Source: Acidobacteriota bacterium (GTDB lineage Bacteria > Acidobacteriota > Terriglobia > Acidiferrales > UBA7541). Taken from it: a stretch of 64,000 nt of DNA. The notes below the pieces were generated by a model, which did not search any database, was not told the origin of the DNA, and worked only from the letters and a program-made list of their open reading frames with translations. Location: NCBI GenBank assembly GCA_003223245.1, contig QHYI01000109.1:1-64000 (forward strand), read 5' to 3'. Positions 37,190 through 47,198 of the stretch are shown here, one piece after another (within the stretch, counting starts at the first letter, position 1; each line of letters begins with the position of its first letter). The position numbers and the translations under genes are program-made.

Positions 37190-39259
37190 ATGCCACTTCG
37201 CCAGAAACTTCTTTTACCGCCCTCAAGACTCATCTTCTTTGCGACGTTGTGTTTTTTCACGCGCCCATTTGCTGGTGCGCAAGAGCTGGCCAGCAGCGAT
37301 CTTTCGAAGCTGCGTTCGGTCGGAGGCGTGGCGCTTTCGCCCGATGGGCGCCATCTGGCGTACTCGGTCGTGATGCGCGATGAACCGGGGCGTCCTTACG
37401 GGCAACTGTGGGTGATGGACCTGGGCACCCAGAAATCGATTCGCTTCGGAGGCGACAAGGATCGCGGCGGCGGTGCGGTGTGGTCGCCGGACGGAAAGTG
37501 GGTGGCGTTTTTCGGGCGGATCGGAGACAAGCACGGGCTGATGATTGCGAGGCCGGATGGCTCGGAGGTTACCGAGCTGGCTTCGGCCGAAGGAACGAAT
37601 AGTCCCCTGCCCGGAACCGGCAACGAACTGACGTGGTCGCCGGGCGGGAAGCAGATTGCCTACATTTCGTCCACGCCAGACAGCCGTGCGGCGGAAGCGA
37701 GCGGCGACCCGAGGGTAATTACGAGGTATTTGTATAAGCCGGATGCGGGCGAAGGGATGACGCGTTTCAACGACAACCAGCGATTGCACATTTTTGTGGT
37801 GGACGTGGCCACGAAGCAGACGCGGCAATTGACAAAAGGCGACGCGGATGAGCATTCCATCGACTGGTCGCCGGACGGCCAAGAGATTTTGTATTTGACG
37901 AATCCGGAGCCGAACCAAGACGAGTTTTTCAATTACGATGTGTTCGCGCTGAAGGTGGGGGACAACAACGTGCGGCGGATTACGGCCACAGAGTCGAACG
38001 AATACGATCCCGTGTGGTCACCCGACGGCAAGCGCATTCTGTTTCGCGGGACAAAGCGCGGTCTGACCGACCGCGAGACCACCATGGAAGACACGCACGT
38101 GTGGGTAATGAATGCGGACGGCAGCGACCGTCGCGAGATAGGCGCGTTGATTGACAATCGCCAGGGTTCGCCGCACTGGGCGCCGGATGGGAATTCCGTG
38201 TACTTCACGGTGCAGGAGCGGGGAAGCAATTATTTGATGCGCCAACCGGTTTCGGGAGGCAGGCCGGAGTACGTGGTGAAGGAGCCCGGGTTTGTGGGCT
38301 CGTTTTCGGTCGGAAAAGACGGCGCCGTGGCCTACAGCTATGCGTCGCCGCGTGATTTGAATCAACTTTATTTGAAGAGCGGCAACGCCGCGCCACGCAA
38401 GCTGACGGATTTGAACGCGCAAGTTTTGGCGGGAAAGCCAGTCGCCGAAGTGGAGGCGTTCACCTTTATCAGCAACGACAATAAATACGAGGTCGAAGCG
38501 TTTCTCACCAAGCCGCTGGGAATGACGGCCACGTCCAAGCATCCGCTGATCGTAAACATCCACGGCGGGCCGCACGGGGAGAATGGCCCGGCGTTTAATT
38601 TCAAGAATCAGGTGTATGCGGCGCACGGCTGGGCCGCGCTGAACGTGAATTACCGTGGGTCGACCGGCTACGGGCAGAAATTTGCGGACGCGGTGTTTGG
38701 CGACCAGGACGGCAACGAGGGCCAGGACGTGTTGTACGGCGTCAGCGCGGCGGTGCGGCGCAATCCGTGGATCGACCGTGAGCGCATGGGCATCGAAGGC
38801 GTCAGCTACGGCGGACAACTGACCGATTGGCTGATTACGCAGACCCATGAATTCAAGGCTGCGGTGCCCATCGCGGGCATCGCCAATCTCGTGAGCTACA
38901 ACTACATGACGTATTACAACCAGTACGAAGAAATGGAATTCGGGCAGTTCCTGCACCAGGGCAATCTGATGGACGTGGCTTGGGAGCGCTCGGCGTTGAA
39001 GCATGTGGCCGCGGCGCATACGCCGACGATGCTTATGCACGGCGAAAATGACAACGACGTGCCCATTGCGGAGGCGGAGCAGTTCTTTATTGCGCTGAAA
39101 GACGTGGGGACGGAAGCGATTTTTGTGCGCTATCCGCGGGAAGGCCACGGACTGGCAGAGACGGGGCACAATATTGATTCCATCAACCGCTGCATCGCAT
39201 GGTATGAGAAACATTTTCCAAAGCCGGGGGCGGAAGGAATCACCAACGTTCAGCCGTGA
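37190..39259 (+). CDS. Secreted S9-family prolyl oligopeptidase-like peptidase
   Basis: 689 residues; ATG 37190 has GGAGGAG upstream. Signal peptide (~1-30, ending RPFAGAQ). Residues ~40-400 are TolB/WD40-like propeller blades (LSPDGRHLAYSV, WSPDGKWVAFFG, WSPDGQEILYLT, WSPDGKRILFRG). The C-terminal alpha/beta hydrolase domain contains the nucleophile Ser539 in GVSYGGQL, an acid in HGENDNDVP (~621), and His653 in REGHGL. It is an exported exo- or oligopeptidase of the DPP/acylaminoacyl group, probably for peptide scavenging. It interrupts the ribosomal-protein cluster on the other strand. Confidence 0.95.
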   Translation: MPLRQKLLLPPSRLIFFATLCFFTRPFAGAQELASSDLSKLRSVGGVALSPDGRHLAYSVVMRDEPGRPYGQLWVMDLGTQKSIRFGGDKDRGGGAVWSPDGKWVAFFGRIGDKHGLMIARPDGSEVTELASAEGTNSPLPGTGNELTWSPGGKQIAYISSTPDSRAAEASGDPRVITRYLYKPDAGEGMTRFNDNQRLHIFVVDVATKQTRQLTKGDADEHSIDWSPDGQEILYLTNPEPNQDEFFNYDVFALKVGDNNVRRITATESNEYDPVWSPDGKRILFRGTKRGLTDRETTMEDTHVWVMNADGSDRREIGALIDNRQGSPHWAPDGNSVYFTVQERGSNYLMRQPVSGGRPEYVVKEPGFVGSFSVGKDGAVAYSYASPRDLNQLYLKSGNAAPRKLTDLNAQVLAGKPVAEVEAFTFISNDNKYEVEAFLTKPLGMTATSKHPLIVNIHGGPHGENGPAFNFKNQVYAAHGWAALNVNYRGSTGYGQKFADAVFGDQDGNEGQDVLYGVSAAVRRNPWIDRERMGIEGVSYGGQLTDWLITQTHEFKAAVPIAGIANLVSYNYMTYYNQYEEMEFGQFLHQGNLMDVAWERSALKHVAAAHTPTMLMHGENDNDVPIAEAEQFFIALKDVGTEAIFVRYPREGHGLAETGHNIDSINRCIAWYEKHFPKPGAEGITNVQP

Positions 39260-39325
39260 AGAAGGGACCCGGGAAAAACGGGGCTTTTGCAAAGTTGAAA
39301 TGAGCTGCTCGAGGAAGGGCGGCTC

Positions 39326-39739
39326 TTAGGCTTTGGCTTCCGTGCCGGCGGTGGCGGCAACCGGCGCGGCTTCTTCTTCCTCGCGGCCGGCGCGCTTGAT
39401 ACGCGCAGCCTTGCCCCTCAAATCGCGGAGGTAATACAGGCGAGCGCGGCGCACTTTGCCTCGGCCAACCACCTCGATGGAGCTGATCGTTGGTGAGTGC
39501 AGGGGGAAGATGCGTTCGATGCCAACGCCAAAGCTCACGCGGCGGACGGTGAAGGTAGCGCTGGAAGCGCGGCCTTTTTTCGAGATCACCACCCCTTCAA
39601 AAGCCTGCACGCGCTCTTTTTCCTTCTCACCCTCGCCTTCTTTAAGGCGCACATTCACGCGGACCGTGTCGCCGGAGCGGAATTCAGGCAGGTCTTTGCG
39701 CAGTTGCGCTTCATGCAATTTACGAATTGCCGGGTTCAT
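39326..39739 (-). CDS. rplS: Ribosomal protein L19
   Basis: 137 residues. The conserved core is [40 protein letters not shown] and [20 protein letters not shown], plus [20 protein letters not shown]. The C-terminus has an Ala/Glu-rich extension that some lineages carry. It lies in the 50S subunit at the interface with 30S. In most genomes it directly follows trmD; here two unrelated genes separate them. Confidence 0.97.
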   Translation of the reverse strand: MNPAIRKLHEAQLRKDLPEFRSGDTVRVNVRLKEGEGEKEKERVQAFEGVVISKKGRASSATFTVRRVSFGVGIERIFPLHSPTISSIEVVGRGKVRRARLYYLRDLRGKAARIKRAGREEEEAAPVAATAGTEAKA

Positions 39740-39892
39740 GTTCGTGCTTCCTTTGGACCCACTCAGGCGGGGCCGACTCTAGAGAGACAAATAGCAATTA
39801 TAAAGAAAAACCGGGAAAACACCTAATCAATTTGAGGGCTTCCAGAGGGCTTCCTTTTGGCGGGGGTTCAAAAAGCCTTTGGCTTGAGGAGC

Positions 39893-40936
39893 TTACGCAG
39901 GGGCCGAAAGCGATGAGCCGCGACGAATCACGGTTTCCGCAAAGCGCTCCATTTCTTCCAGCTGCGGGCTGAATTGCAGGAGGACGAGGTCCACGCCAGA
40001 AGCCTCAAATTGTGCGAGGCGCTCGGCAACTTGCTCGGGCGTGCCGACCAGGCCCGAGCGCAAACCGCGATTCGAAACGGAATAGTCTGCTAGCGAAACG
40101 CGCTGCTCGAGTTGGGTGCCTGCGAGCCATTGCTGGTAATTGGCGTAACCCGCGGCGGACTGCTGCACGTCGGTGATGCGGCGCAACTCGTCTTGAGCTT
40201 CGCGCTCGGTTTCGCGCACGACGGCATAACCGGCGACGCCGAATTTCAGCGGGGGAAGATTGTGCTTCCGGCGGCGCTCGCGCAAGTCGACGATCTTTTC
40301 GCGCACACGTTCGGGCGGATCCCCGTGCATCAGGTAGGCGTCGCACTTCCGCGCAATCAACTCCTTTGCAGCAGGAGATTCGCCTCCTGCATAGAGCGTG
40401 GGACGCGGCTTGGCCACGGGCTTGGGTTTGAGTACGTTGTCCTCGACGCGGTAGTATTTGCCGGAATACGAAAAATGATCCTGCTTCCAAACACCATCGA
40501 GAACGTCGAGCCATTCGCTGGTGCGCGCGTAACGGTCGTCGTGCTGTTCGAACGAGACCCCGTATTTGCGCGCTTCGTCGGCCCACCACGAGGAAACGAC
40601 GTTCAGCGTGAGCCGTCCTTTGCTGATGTGATCGATGTTGGCGGCTTGCTTTGCCAATAACGCGGGTAAATGAAAAGTGGGGCGCACCGCAACCATCAGT
40701 TCGATGCGTTCTGTGACCGCAGCCAGCGCTGCAGCGGTTGACCAAGCATCGAGCGAGTCTGCTTCCACGCCCTTGATGTCGTTTAGATTAAGCTCCGCGA
40801 TAAGCGTGACGTCGAAGCCGATTTTTTCGCTGCGCTCGGTGAGCCGCTTCACATAGGCCCAGGTGGCTTGCATGTTTTCGTTCTCGACGTTGCGCAGCCA
40901 CCCGCCAAAAACCGGCAGCCAGTATCCGTATCTCAT
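39893..40936 (-). CDS. LLM-class flavin-dependent monooxygenase (SsuD-like)
   Basis: 347 residues from ATG 40936, preceded by GGGAGG at six bases; the longer frame upstream belongs to the neighbouring gene region. It begins MRYGYWLPVFGGWLRNVENE and has ELMVAVRPTFHLPALLAKQA, DHISKGRLTLNVVSSWWADE and LYAGGESPAAKELIARKCDA, all typical of bacterial luciferase-like TIM barrels such as alkanesulfonate monooxygenase. These use FMNH2 and O2 to oxidise small organics. Its start overlaps the stop of the ATP-grasp gene by four bases, so both act together. The substrate is unknown. Confidence 0.9.
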   Translation of the reverse strand: MRYGYWLPVFGGWLRNVENENMQATWAYVKRLTERSEKIGFDVTLIAELNLNDIKGVEADSLDAWSTAAALAAVTERIELMVAVRPTFHLPALLAKQAANIDHISKGRLTLNVVSSWWADEARKYGVSFEQHDDRYARTSEWLDVLDGVWKQDHFSYSGKYYRVEDNVLKPKPVAKPRPTLYAGGESPAAKELIARKCDAYLMHGDPPERVREKIVDLRERRRKHNLPPLKFGVAGYAVVRETEREAQDELRRITDVQQSAAGYANYQQWLAGTQLEQRVSLADYSVSNRGLRSGLVGTPEQVAERLAQFEASGVDLVLLQFSPQLEEMERFAETVIRRGSSLSAPA

Positions 40937-41967
40937 CGCGGGCCTCCCGTCGCGGCAACATGCTCGGCCTGCTTTGCTTCGTGGCGCTGGGCCTCGGCAA
41001 TCAGAAAATCCGCCAGCCGCGCGTAGGGGTTGAATCCGATCACGCGAACGGGATCGGCGACAAAATTCGACAGAGCATTCACGTCGTAATAAAGCTGCCG
41101 GCCGATTCGCTCGTCGAAAACGTACTCGATGCCGCCGACTTCGACTCCGGCGAGTTCGACGATGCGCTCGACCTCTTCGATAACCTGCCGAGGCGGCTCG
41201 TAGCCTTCGACTTTCATGCCGGTTTTCGGTGCGTCGACCGGGCACGCGATGCGCGTTAGCTCTTCGCCTCGCGTATTTTGGCAAATGTCGGCAGGACACA
41301 AGTTGAAGCTTTCGCCGGTCGTGTGGATGCGAATGGCGTAGAGATATTTCCCGCCGAGGACTTCCACGCGCGTAATGATTCCGTCGCGGGCGGTGAAGGC
41401 TTCCTGCACCAGCGCGGTCGAATCGATGCCGAAATAGAGGCGATTCGCTTCGACGGCGGCGCGCAATTGGTCCGCAGAGCTGAAGCGTTCGATTCCCGCA
41501 CCGCTCCCGCCGATGTTGGGCTTCAGCACAACGGGATAGCCGATGGCTCCGGCCGCGGCGAGCGCCTGGGACGGGTGATGGATGACGCGGGCTTTGGGGT
41601 AAGGAAGGCCGAGCTTTTCCAGGTTGGTGAGCTGCTGCGCTTTGGAAATTTCGTGCGCGAAGCAGCGGTAGCCGTTGACGACACGCACACCTTTGGCCTC
41701 CAGGTGCGCCAGGTAATCGAGCGTGTAGAAGATTCCGTGGGCCAAGCCGCGTTGCCAGGCCGAAGGGCTCATGCGATTGAAGAGCAGCGAATATTCACGC
41801 TCGGGCGAGGCCGCGTCGTAATAGTGATGGCGCGCGTCAATCTTCAACCAGTTCACGCCGCGTTCGTCGAGCTGCTGAAACAAGGGCCGGAACCAGTCCG
41901 GGTGCTCGTAGTAAACGCCGATCGGTTTTTCCAGTGCGTAGCCGTTGCTGCCCATTTCTTCACTCAT
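40933..41967 (-). CDS. ATP-grasp ligase of unknown substrate
   Basis: 344 residues from ATG 41967 (a longer frame starts at 42000). It has the ATP-grasp fold: YPVVLKPNIGGSGAGIERFS as nucleotide-binding loop, YLYAIRIHTTGESFNLCP, and a C-terminal metal-binding region with GGIEYVFDERIGRQLYYDVN. It resembles RimK-type or D-ala-D-ala-like carboxylate-amine ligases. It overlaps a luciferase-like monooxygenase gene by four bases, an unusual pairing that suggests a small dedicated biosynthetic or modification step. It is inserted between trmD and rplS in a conserved cluster. Confidence 0.85.
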   Translation of the reverse strand: MSEEMGSNGYALEKPIGVYYEHPDWFRPLFQQLDERGVNWLKIDARHHYYDAASPEREYSLLFNRMSPSAWQRGLAHGIFYTLDYLAHLEAKGVRVVNGYRCFAHEISKAQQLTNLEKLGLPYPKARVIHHPSQALAAAGAIGYPVVLKPNIGGSGAGIERFSSADQLRAAVEANRLYFGIDSTALVQEAFTARDGIITRVEVLGGKYLYAIRIHTTGESFNLCPADICQNTRGEELTRIACPVDAPKTGMKVEGYEPPRQVIEEVERIVELAGVEVGGIEYVFDERIGRQLYYDVNALSNFVADPVRVIGFNPYARLADFLIAEAQRHEAKQAEHVAATGGPR

Positions 41968-42011
41968 TCTGAATTTCTCATTAGATGCTAAGGACCGCAA
42001 GCCGTTTCCCT

Positions 42012-42794
42012 TTATTCCCTGAGTAGAAGGTCCCCCCGGTTGCGGCGAGTTTTTTCAAGAGCCTTTTGCTGGCGCCATTTGGCGACTTCTGCATGGTTCC
42101 CGCTGATGAGAACTTCCGGCACCTTCCAGCCGCGATATTCCGCAGGACGGGTGTAATGAGGAAAATCGAGGAGCATGGGAGAGGTGACTGGTGACTCATG
42201 ACTAACTTTTGACCGGATGCCGGTGTTTAGAAGCATTTCTTGGCGGGGGCTAAAGGACTCGTTCTGCGTGGAGGCTTCGTTGCCAACTGCCCCCGGAAGC
42301 AGCCGCGTGATGGCATCCATGACCAGCAGGGCCGGCAACTCGCCGCCGCTCAGGACAAAGTTGCCGATGGAAATTTCCTCGGTCGCGAGGTGCTCCGCCA
42401 CGCGCTCGTCCACTCCTTCGTACCGCCCACAAATCAGAAGGATTCGTTGGAGCTGCGAGAGCCTTCGTGCTGTTTCCTGGTCGAAAAGCTTTCCCGCTGC
42501 GGACATCAGCAGAACCGCTGTGCCTGGATCCTGCGGATTCTGCTTCGAGGCATCGCCGACGCCGTGGCCGAGCAAGGATTCGACAGCTTCAAACAGCGGT
42601 TCCGGCTTCAAGACCATACCTTCGCCGCCGCCGAACGGCCGGTCGTCCACAGTGCGGTGGCGGTCTTTCGTGAATTCCCGCAGGTCCTGGACATGCACGT
42701 GAATGAGCCCGCCCTCGCGCGCTCGACGGATAATTCCGTGATCGAGCGGACCGCCAAAAAACTCCGGGAAGATAGTAATGAGATCGAAGCGCAT
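42012..42794 (-). CDS. trmD: tRNA (guanine37-N1)-methyltransferase
   Basis: 260 residues. It has FDLITIFPEFFGGPLDHGII, RTVDDRPFGGGEGMVLKPEP, LLICGRYEGVDERVAEHLAT and SIGNFVLSGGELPALLVMD, the knotted SAM-binding motifs of TrmD, and the C-terminal DFPHYTRPAEYRGWKVPEVL. It methylates G37 to prevent frameshifting. There is a small insertion near residue 195 (NTGIRSKVSHESPVTS) compared with the usual sequence. It follows rimM by 61 bases in the classical cluster. Confidence 0.97.
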   Translation of the reverse strand: MRFDLITIFPEFFGGPLDHGIIRRAREGGLIHVHVQDLREFTKDRHRTVDDRPFGGGEGMVLKPEPLFEAVESLLGHGVGDASKQNPQDPGTAVLLMSAAGKLFDQETARRLSQLQRILLICGRYEGVDERVAEHLATEEISIGNFVLSGGELPALLVMDAITRLLPGAVGNEASTQNESFSPRQEMLLNTGIRSKVSHESPVTSPMLLDFPHYTRPAEYRGWKVPEVLISGNHAEVAKWRQQKALEKTRRNRGDLLLRE

Positions 42795-42855
42795 AGAAAT
42801 TCTTCAATGCATAGGATTATGCATGGTGACGCGCCGGCAGGGAATTCCTGAATTG

Positions 42856-43500
42856 TCAGTTTAGGTCGCGGAGCCCTTCGGGCAGCACCACATCGATGCG
42901 CCGCGCGAGAGGATCGATTTTTGTGCAGATCTCTTCCGCTAGGGGAATCAGCAGTTCGCCTTGTGAAGTGTCCACTTCGAGGAACGGCGTTCCGGCCGTT
43001 TCTTCGCCAGGAAACTGAACGTCGCGAACTGTTCCGAGCAGGGCAGGAACTTCCGCGAGCGAACACGGCGAGGATGCCACGACGGGCGGGTTTGCCGGCG
43101 TTTCAAACACGTTGCAACCGATGAGGTCGGAAACGAAATACTGTCCTGCCGGCAAGCTGACGCGTTGTTCGATGCGCAGGAACACTTCGAATCCGCGAAG
43201 CTTATCCGCTGCAGAAATCGAATTCACATTTTCGAAATGGAAAACCGCCTGCCCGGGATGGTTCTGGCTCAACCAACAGGATTGCAACTCCATTCGATGC
43301 GGCTCACCCTTGCCTTGGGGATCTCCGAGAAAAACTTCCTGCAATTTCGTGAGCCGCTCTGGAAAATCGGTAAGAATTTCTGCGGCGACTTCGCCCTTGT
43401 TGCCTCGCGCGCGGAGGATGCGCGCCACCAGGACCCATCGTGGAGTGTCTGGGCTCAAGGAAAATTTTGACAAGCGCGGCCCGCTCTGAAGCCGCTGCAA
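42856..43500 (-). CDS. rimM: 16S rRNA processing protein RimM
   Basis: 214 residues. It has WVLVARILRARGNKGEVAAE, the PRC-barrel part with GQYFVSDLIGCNVFE and ELLIPLAEEICTKIDPLARR, which fits RimM, needed for 30S maturation. The TTG at 43500 is the only early start and gives a four-base gap to khpA; a later start would remove non-conserved residues. N-terminal ~20 residues are poorly supported. Part of rpsP-khpA-rimM-trmD. Confidence 0.93.
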   Translation of the reverse strand: MQRLQSGPRLSKFSLSPDTPRWVLVARILRARGNKGEVAAEILTDFPERLTKLQEVFLGDPQGKGEPHRMELQSCWLSQNHPGQAVFHFENVNSISAADKLRGFEVFLRIEQRVSLPAGQYFVSDLIGCNVFETPANPPVVASSPCSLAEVPALLGTVRDVQFPGEETAGTPFLEVDTSQGELLIPLAEEICTKIDPLARRIDVVLPEGLRDLN

Positions 43501-43504
43501 AAAA

Positions 43505-43738
43505 TCAGTCTTCGAGGATCTCCAGCGTGAAGCGCTTCTTCAACTTCATACCCGCGGCACCGAGAAGAGTGCGCACCGCCTTGGCCGTTCGGCCCTGCCG
43601 CCCGATGACTTTTCCCAAGTCCTCGGGATGCACGCGCAACTCCAGCACGGTCACCTGCGATCCCTCGACAGACTTCACTTGAACGTCGTCGGGATGGTCT
43701 ACGAGGGCCCTGGCGATCGATTCGACCAGCTCCTTCAT
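43505..43738 (-). CDS. khpA: KH-domain RNA-binding protein (KhpA/YlqC)
   Basis: 77 residues from ATG 43738, with GCGGAG upstream. The KH motif [18 protein letters not shown] contains the GxxG loop GRQG. KhpA-type proteins bind RNA and in some bacteria act in cell division; it always follows rpsP in this cluster. The longer frame upstream is not supported. Confidence 0.95.
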   Translation of the reverse strand: MKELVESIARALVDHPDDVQVKSVEGSQVTVLELRVHPEDLGKVIGRQGRTAKAVRTLLGAAGMKLKKRFTLEILED

Positions 43739-43884
43739 TTGGGCTACTCCGCTTGAGCTAATTTCCAGCGGCAACTTACCGCGCCCTCCAGAAACGGTTA
43801 ACGCCTCACTGGCACCACGGGAGCCGTGGAAGCCCTGCCGGTCGAAGCCGGCACGAGCAATTTTTAGGGAGCTGGGGTGTGCGT

Positions 43885-44124
43885 TTACGCGATTTTCTGC
43901 TGACGTAGAAAACTGCGTACTGTATCGCTGGGCTGTGCGCCCAGTGCAATCCAATGCTTGATGCGCTCGGCGTCGAGCTTGATTTCCGCAGGCTTCTTCA
44001 GCGGATCATAGGTTCCTACCGCTTCTCTTATGCGGCCATCGCGTGGCCGAGTTCTCTCGATCACGACCACGCGGTAATAGGGCTTCTTCTTCTTGCCAAT
44101 CCGAGACAGCCGAATCGTGAGCAC
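43885..44124 (-). CDS. rpsP: Ribosomal protein S16
   Basis: 79 residues from GTG 44124 with AAGGAG upstream (the frame extends further but without family support). It starts [20 protein letters not shown] and has [20 protein letters not shown] and [16 protein letters not shown], the usual S16. Primary 30S assembly protein. It heads the rpsP-khpA-rimM-trmD operon and is divergent from the GH3 gene. Confidence 0.97.
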   Translation of the reverse strand: MLTIRLSRIGKKKKPYYRVVVIERTRPRDGRIREAVGTYDPLKKPAEIKLDAERIKHWIALGAQPSDTVRSFLRQQKIA

Positions 44125-44393
44125 TAGCCTCGCTCCTTCTAAACTTTGACATTGTAGCCTGTCTCGGTGCTTTGCGGCAAACGAAACTCTTTGGGCCTGA
44201 AAGGGACCCCGTCCAATATGCCTCGGGGGGATAACTTCGCAGGAAACTCTGAAATTATATAAACGATTAGGAAACAGAGCAGGCATGGGCCTTCCGGAGA
44301 CCGGCAAAGTGTCGCCCGAAAAACGCCAGTCTTTGCCTCGTTTGCAAAACTCGCTCCTGGACAGTTGCAAGCGATTGCAGGAAAATCTCCGCC

Positions 44394-47096
44394 ATGTCAC
44401 GCAAATCACTTCGTTTCATCTCGGTCTCGTGCCTTGTTCTGCTTTGCACTTCTTATTTACGAGCCCAATCTACGTCGAACCCAGCTTCTTCCACCACGAC
44501 ACCCCGTCCACCTTATTTGGACCCGAGTGTGCCTATTGAGCAGCGCGTCGACGACCTTGTTACGCGCATGACCATGGAAGAAAAGGCTTCCCAAATGCAG
44601 GACGTCGCCCGCGCCATCCCGCGCCTCGCAATTCCCGCTTACAATTGGTGGAACGAAGGCCTGCATGGTGTCGCGCGCGCCGGGCATGCCACGGTCTTTC
44701 CGCAGGCCATCGGCTTGGCCGCTACCTGGGACAGCGATCTCGTCCACCGCATTGCCGGTGTCATCTCGACCGAAGCTCGCGCCAAGTACAACGACGCCAT
44801 TCAGCACGGAAATACCGGCCGCTATTTCGGCCTGACCTTCTGGTCGCCCAACATTAATATCTTTCGCGATCCCCGCTGGGGGCGCGGCCAGGAAACTTAC
44901 GGAGAAGATCCCTTCCTTACCGGCCGCATTGGCGTAGCCTTTGTTACCGGCCTGCAAGGCGAAGATCGCAAATATTTGAAAACGGTTTCAACTCCAAAGC
45001 ATTTTGCCGTTCACAGCGGCCCGGAAACATTGCGTCACCGCTTCGACGTCCCCGTTTCCCCGCACGATTTTGCGGATACCTACGCTCCCGCATTTCGCGC
45101 CACGGTGATCGAAGGCCATGCTGATTCCGTGATGTGCGCCTATAACGCGGTGCGTGGAGCACCAGCGTGCGCGAATCAATTTCTCTTGGACACGTTGCGC
45201 AATAAGTGGGGATTCCAAGGCTATGTCGTTTCTGATTGCGGGGCCATCAGCGATATTCATCAGGGCCACGGCTTCGTTCTTACACTGCAACAGGCGGACG
45301 CCCTCGCGGTCAAAGCGGGAACCGATTTGAGCTGCGGCCCGGAATACGCGGCGCTGCCTTTCGCCGCGGAGAATCGCCTACTCTCACCCGCGGACGTCGA
45401 TCGCGCGGTGAAGCGTCTGTTTGAAGCGCGATTGCGCCAGGGCCTGTTCGATCCGCCGGACTCGGTGCCCTGGTCGAAGCTGACTCTCGCCGACAACGAT
45501 ACGCCGGCGCATCGGCAACTGGCTCTCGAGGCCGCGCGCAAATCCATCGTGTTGTTGAAGAATGAGCGCAACTCGCTGCCGCTGAAGTCTTCCGTGAAGT
45601 CCATCGCCGTCGTCGGCCCCAACGCCGATTCCTTGCCGGTTCTGCTGGGCAATTACAATGGGACTCCTTCCGCCTATACCACCATTCTCGAGGGCATTCG
45701 CAAGCGCTTCCACGACGCCAAAATCAGCTATGCCATCGGCGCTCCCCTCACCGAAACGAGCGGCGTCGCGATTCCCGCCTCAGTTTTTCTGCCCAACACT
45801 CAGGGCAGCGTACCGTACGGCAACGTCGTGCCCTGCAAAGGTGTGCCGGTCCCCGGACTCTCTGCTGAATTCTTCGCCAATACCACGCTCTCCGGTTCAC
45901 CCGTTGCTACGCGCGTCGATCCGTCAGTGAATTTCGAGTGGAACAATGTCTCCCCAGCGCCTGGTGTCCCGGCCCAAAACTATTCCGTCCGATGGTGTGG
46001 CAATTTTATCCCTCCTGTTGATGGTGACTATCGCTTGGGCGTCGACACCGACGGCGGGTCCCGGCTCTTCCTCGACGGCAAAAAAATTATCGACGATTGG
46101 GCCCCGCATGGTGCGCGTGTAATGACCACGCTCGTGCACTTGCAAGCTGGCCATGCTTATCCCATTCGCATGGAATATTTTCATCATTCTTGGGAATCCA
46201 CTGCGCGCCTTCTCTGGCTGCCGCCAGATCTAGTTCAAGAAGCCGTCGAGGCCGCGCGCAAATCCGATGTGGTCATCGCCGTGGTGGGCCTGACTGGTCA
46301 ACTCGAAGGCGAAGAATCGGAAACCAGTGCTCCGGGCTTTTTCGGGGGCGACCGCGTCGATCTCGATCTCCCTCGTCCTCAACAAGAACTTCTCGAAGCT
46401 CTCTCCGCCACCAGAAAGCCGCTCATCGTCGTTCTCACCAGCGGCAGCGCCCTCGCGGTCAACTGGGCTCAGGAACATGCCGCCGCCATCCTCGAAGCCT
46501 GGTATCCGGGCGAAGAAGGCGGCACTGCCGTGGCCGACGTTCTTTCGGGCGAGTACAATCCGGCTGGCCGCTTACCGGTCACCTTCTATAAATCCGTCGC
46601 GCAACTCCCGCCCTTCACCAGCTACAGCATGAATGGGCGCACGTATCGCTATTTCGCCGAGCAGCCGCTCTATCCTTTCGGCTTTGGTTTGAGCTTTTCT
46701 TGGTTTAACTACTCCGACGCAAAAATCGTACCGGACCAAGTCGCCGCCGGCACCCCCGTGACGGTGTCCGCTCTCGTCACGAACGCCAGCTCCGCTCCCG
46801 GCGACGAAGTCGTCCAGCTTTATCTGTCGCATCCTGGCGTCGATGGCGCTCCCCTTCGCGCGCTCGCCGGTTTCCAGCGCATCCATCTCGCGGCGTCCGC
46901 TTCGCAAACGGTCAGGTTCACGTTACACGACCGCGACTTGAGCATTGCCGACGAGGACGGTGTTCGTCGCGTCGCCCCGGGCCCGGTGGAGGTCTGGATC
47001 GGCGGCGGCCAGCCCATCTCCGGTCCCGGGCAGCCGTCTACCAAGGGCGTCTCCGCAAAATTCACTATCACTTCTGCGGCTACGCTTGACGACTAG
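44394..47096 (+). CDS. Secreted GH3 beta-glucosidase/xylosidase with PA14 domain
   Basis: 900 residues with a signal peptide ending YLRAQ. The GH3 N-terminal barrel reads MTMEEKASQMQDVARAIPRL, YNWWNEGLHGVARAGHATVF, RDPRWGRGQETYGEDPFLTG, and the catalytic nucleophile lies in GYVVSDCGAISDIH. The GH3 C-terminal domain follows, split by a PA14 domain (~470-600, DGDYRLGVDTDGGSRLFLDG), and the chain ends with a fibronectin III-like domain. It should act on beta-linked xylo- or gluco-oligosaccharides outside the cytoplasm. Start ATG 44394 lies ~270 bases from the divergent rpsP. Confidence 0.95.
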   Translation: MSRKSLRFISVSCLVLLCTSYLRAQSTSNPASSTTTPRPPYLDPSVPIEQRVDDLVTRMTMEEKASQMQDVARAIPRLAIPAYNWWNEGLHGVARAGHATVFPQAIGLAATWDSDLVHRIAGVISTEARAKYNDAIQHGNTGRYFGLTFWSPNINIFRDPRWGRGQETYGEDPFLTGRIGVAFVTGLQGEDRKYLKTVSTPKHFAVHSGPETLRHRFDVPVSPHDFADTYAPAFRATVIEGHADSVMCAYNAVRGAPACANQFLLDTLRNKWGFQGYVVSDCGAISDIHQGHGFVLTLQQADALAVKAGTDLSCGPEYAALPFAAENRLLSPADVDRAVKRLFEARLRQGLFDPPDSVPWSKLTLADNDTPAHRQLALEAARKSIVLLKNERNSLPLKSSVKSIAVVGPNADSLPVLLGNYNGTPSAYTTILEGIRKRFHDAKISYAIGAPLTETSGVAIPASVFLPNTQGSVPYGNVVPCKGVPVPGLSAEFFANTTLSGSPVATRVDPSVNFEWNNVSPAPGVPAQNYSVRWCGNFIPPVDGDYRLGVDTDGGSRLFLDGKKIIDDWAPHGARVMTTLVHLQAGHAYPIRMEYFHHSWESTARLLWLPPDLVQEAVEAARKSDVVIAVVGLTGQLEGEESETSAPGFFGGDRVDLDLPRPQQELLEALSATRKPLIVVLTSGSALAVNWAQEHAAAILEAWYPGEEGGTAVADVLSGEYNPAGRLPVTFYKSVAQLPPFTSYSMNGRTYRYFAEQPLYPFGFGLSFSWFNYSDAKIVPDQVAAGTPVTVSALVTNASSAPGDEVVQLYLSHPGVDGAPLRALAGFQRIHLAASASQTVRFTLHDRDLSIADEDGVRRVAPGPVEVWIGGGQPISGPGQPSTKGVSAKFTITSAATLDD

Positions 47097-47198
47097 CCCC
47101 ATTTCGCTCGCTGATTACGTCTTGTCGGTCACCCTAGGCCGTCGCCCTTTGCGCAGTGCGCTGTTTCTCTAGTAACCTGACGCTTCGGAGAAAACACC

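Noticed and set aside
40937-41299. N-terminal extension of the luciferase-like protein
   Set aside because: The extra residues are Arg-rich and overlap the ATP-grasp gene; ATG 40936 has a good ribosome site.
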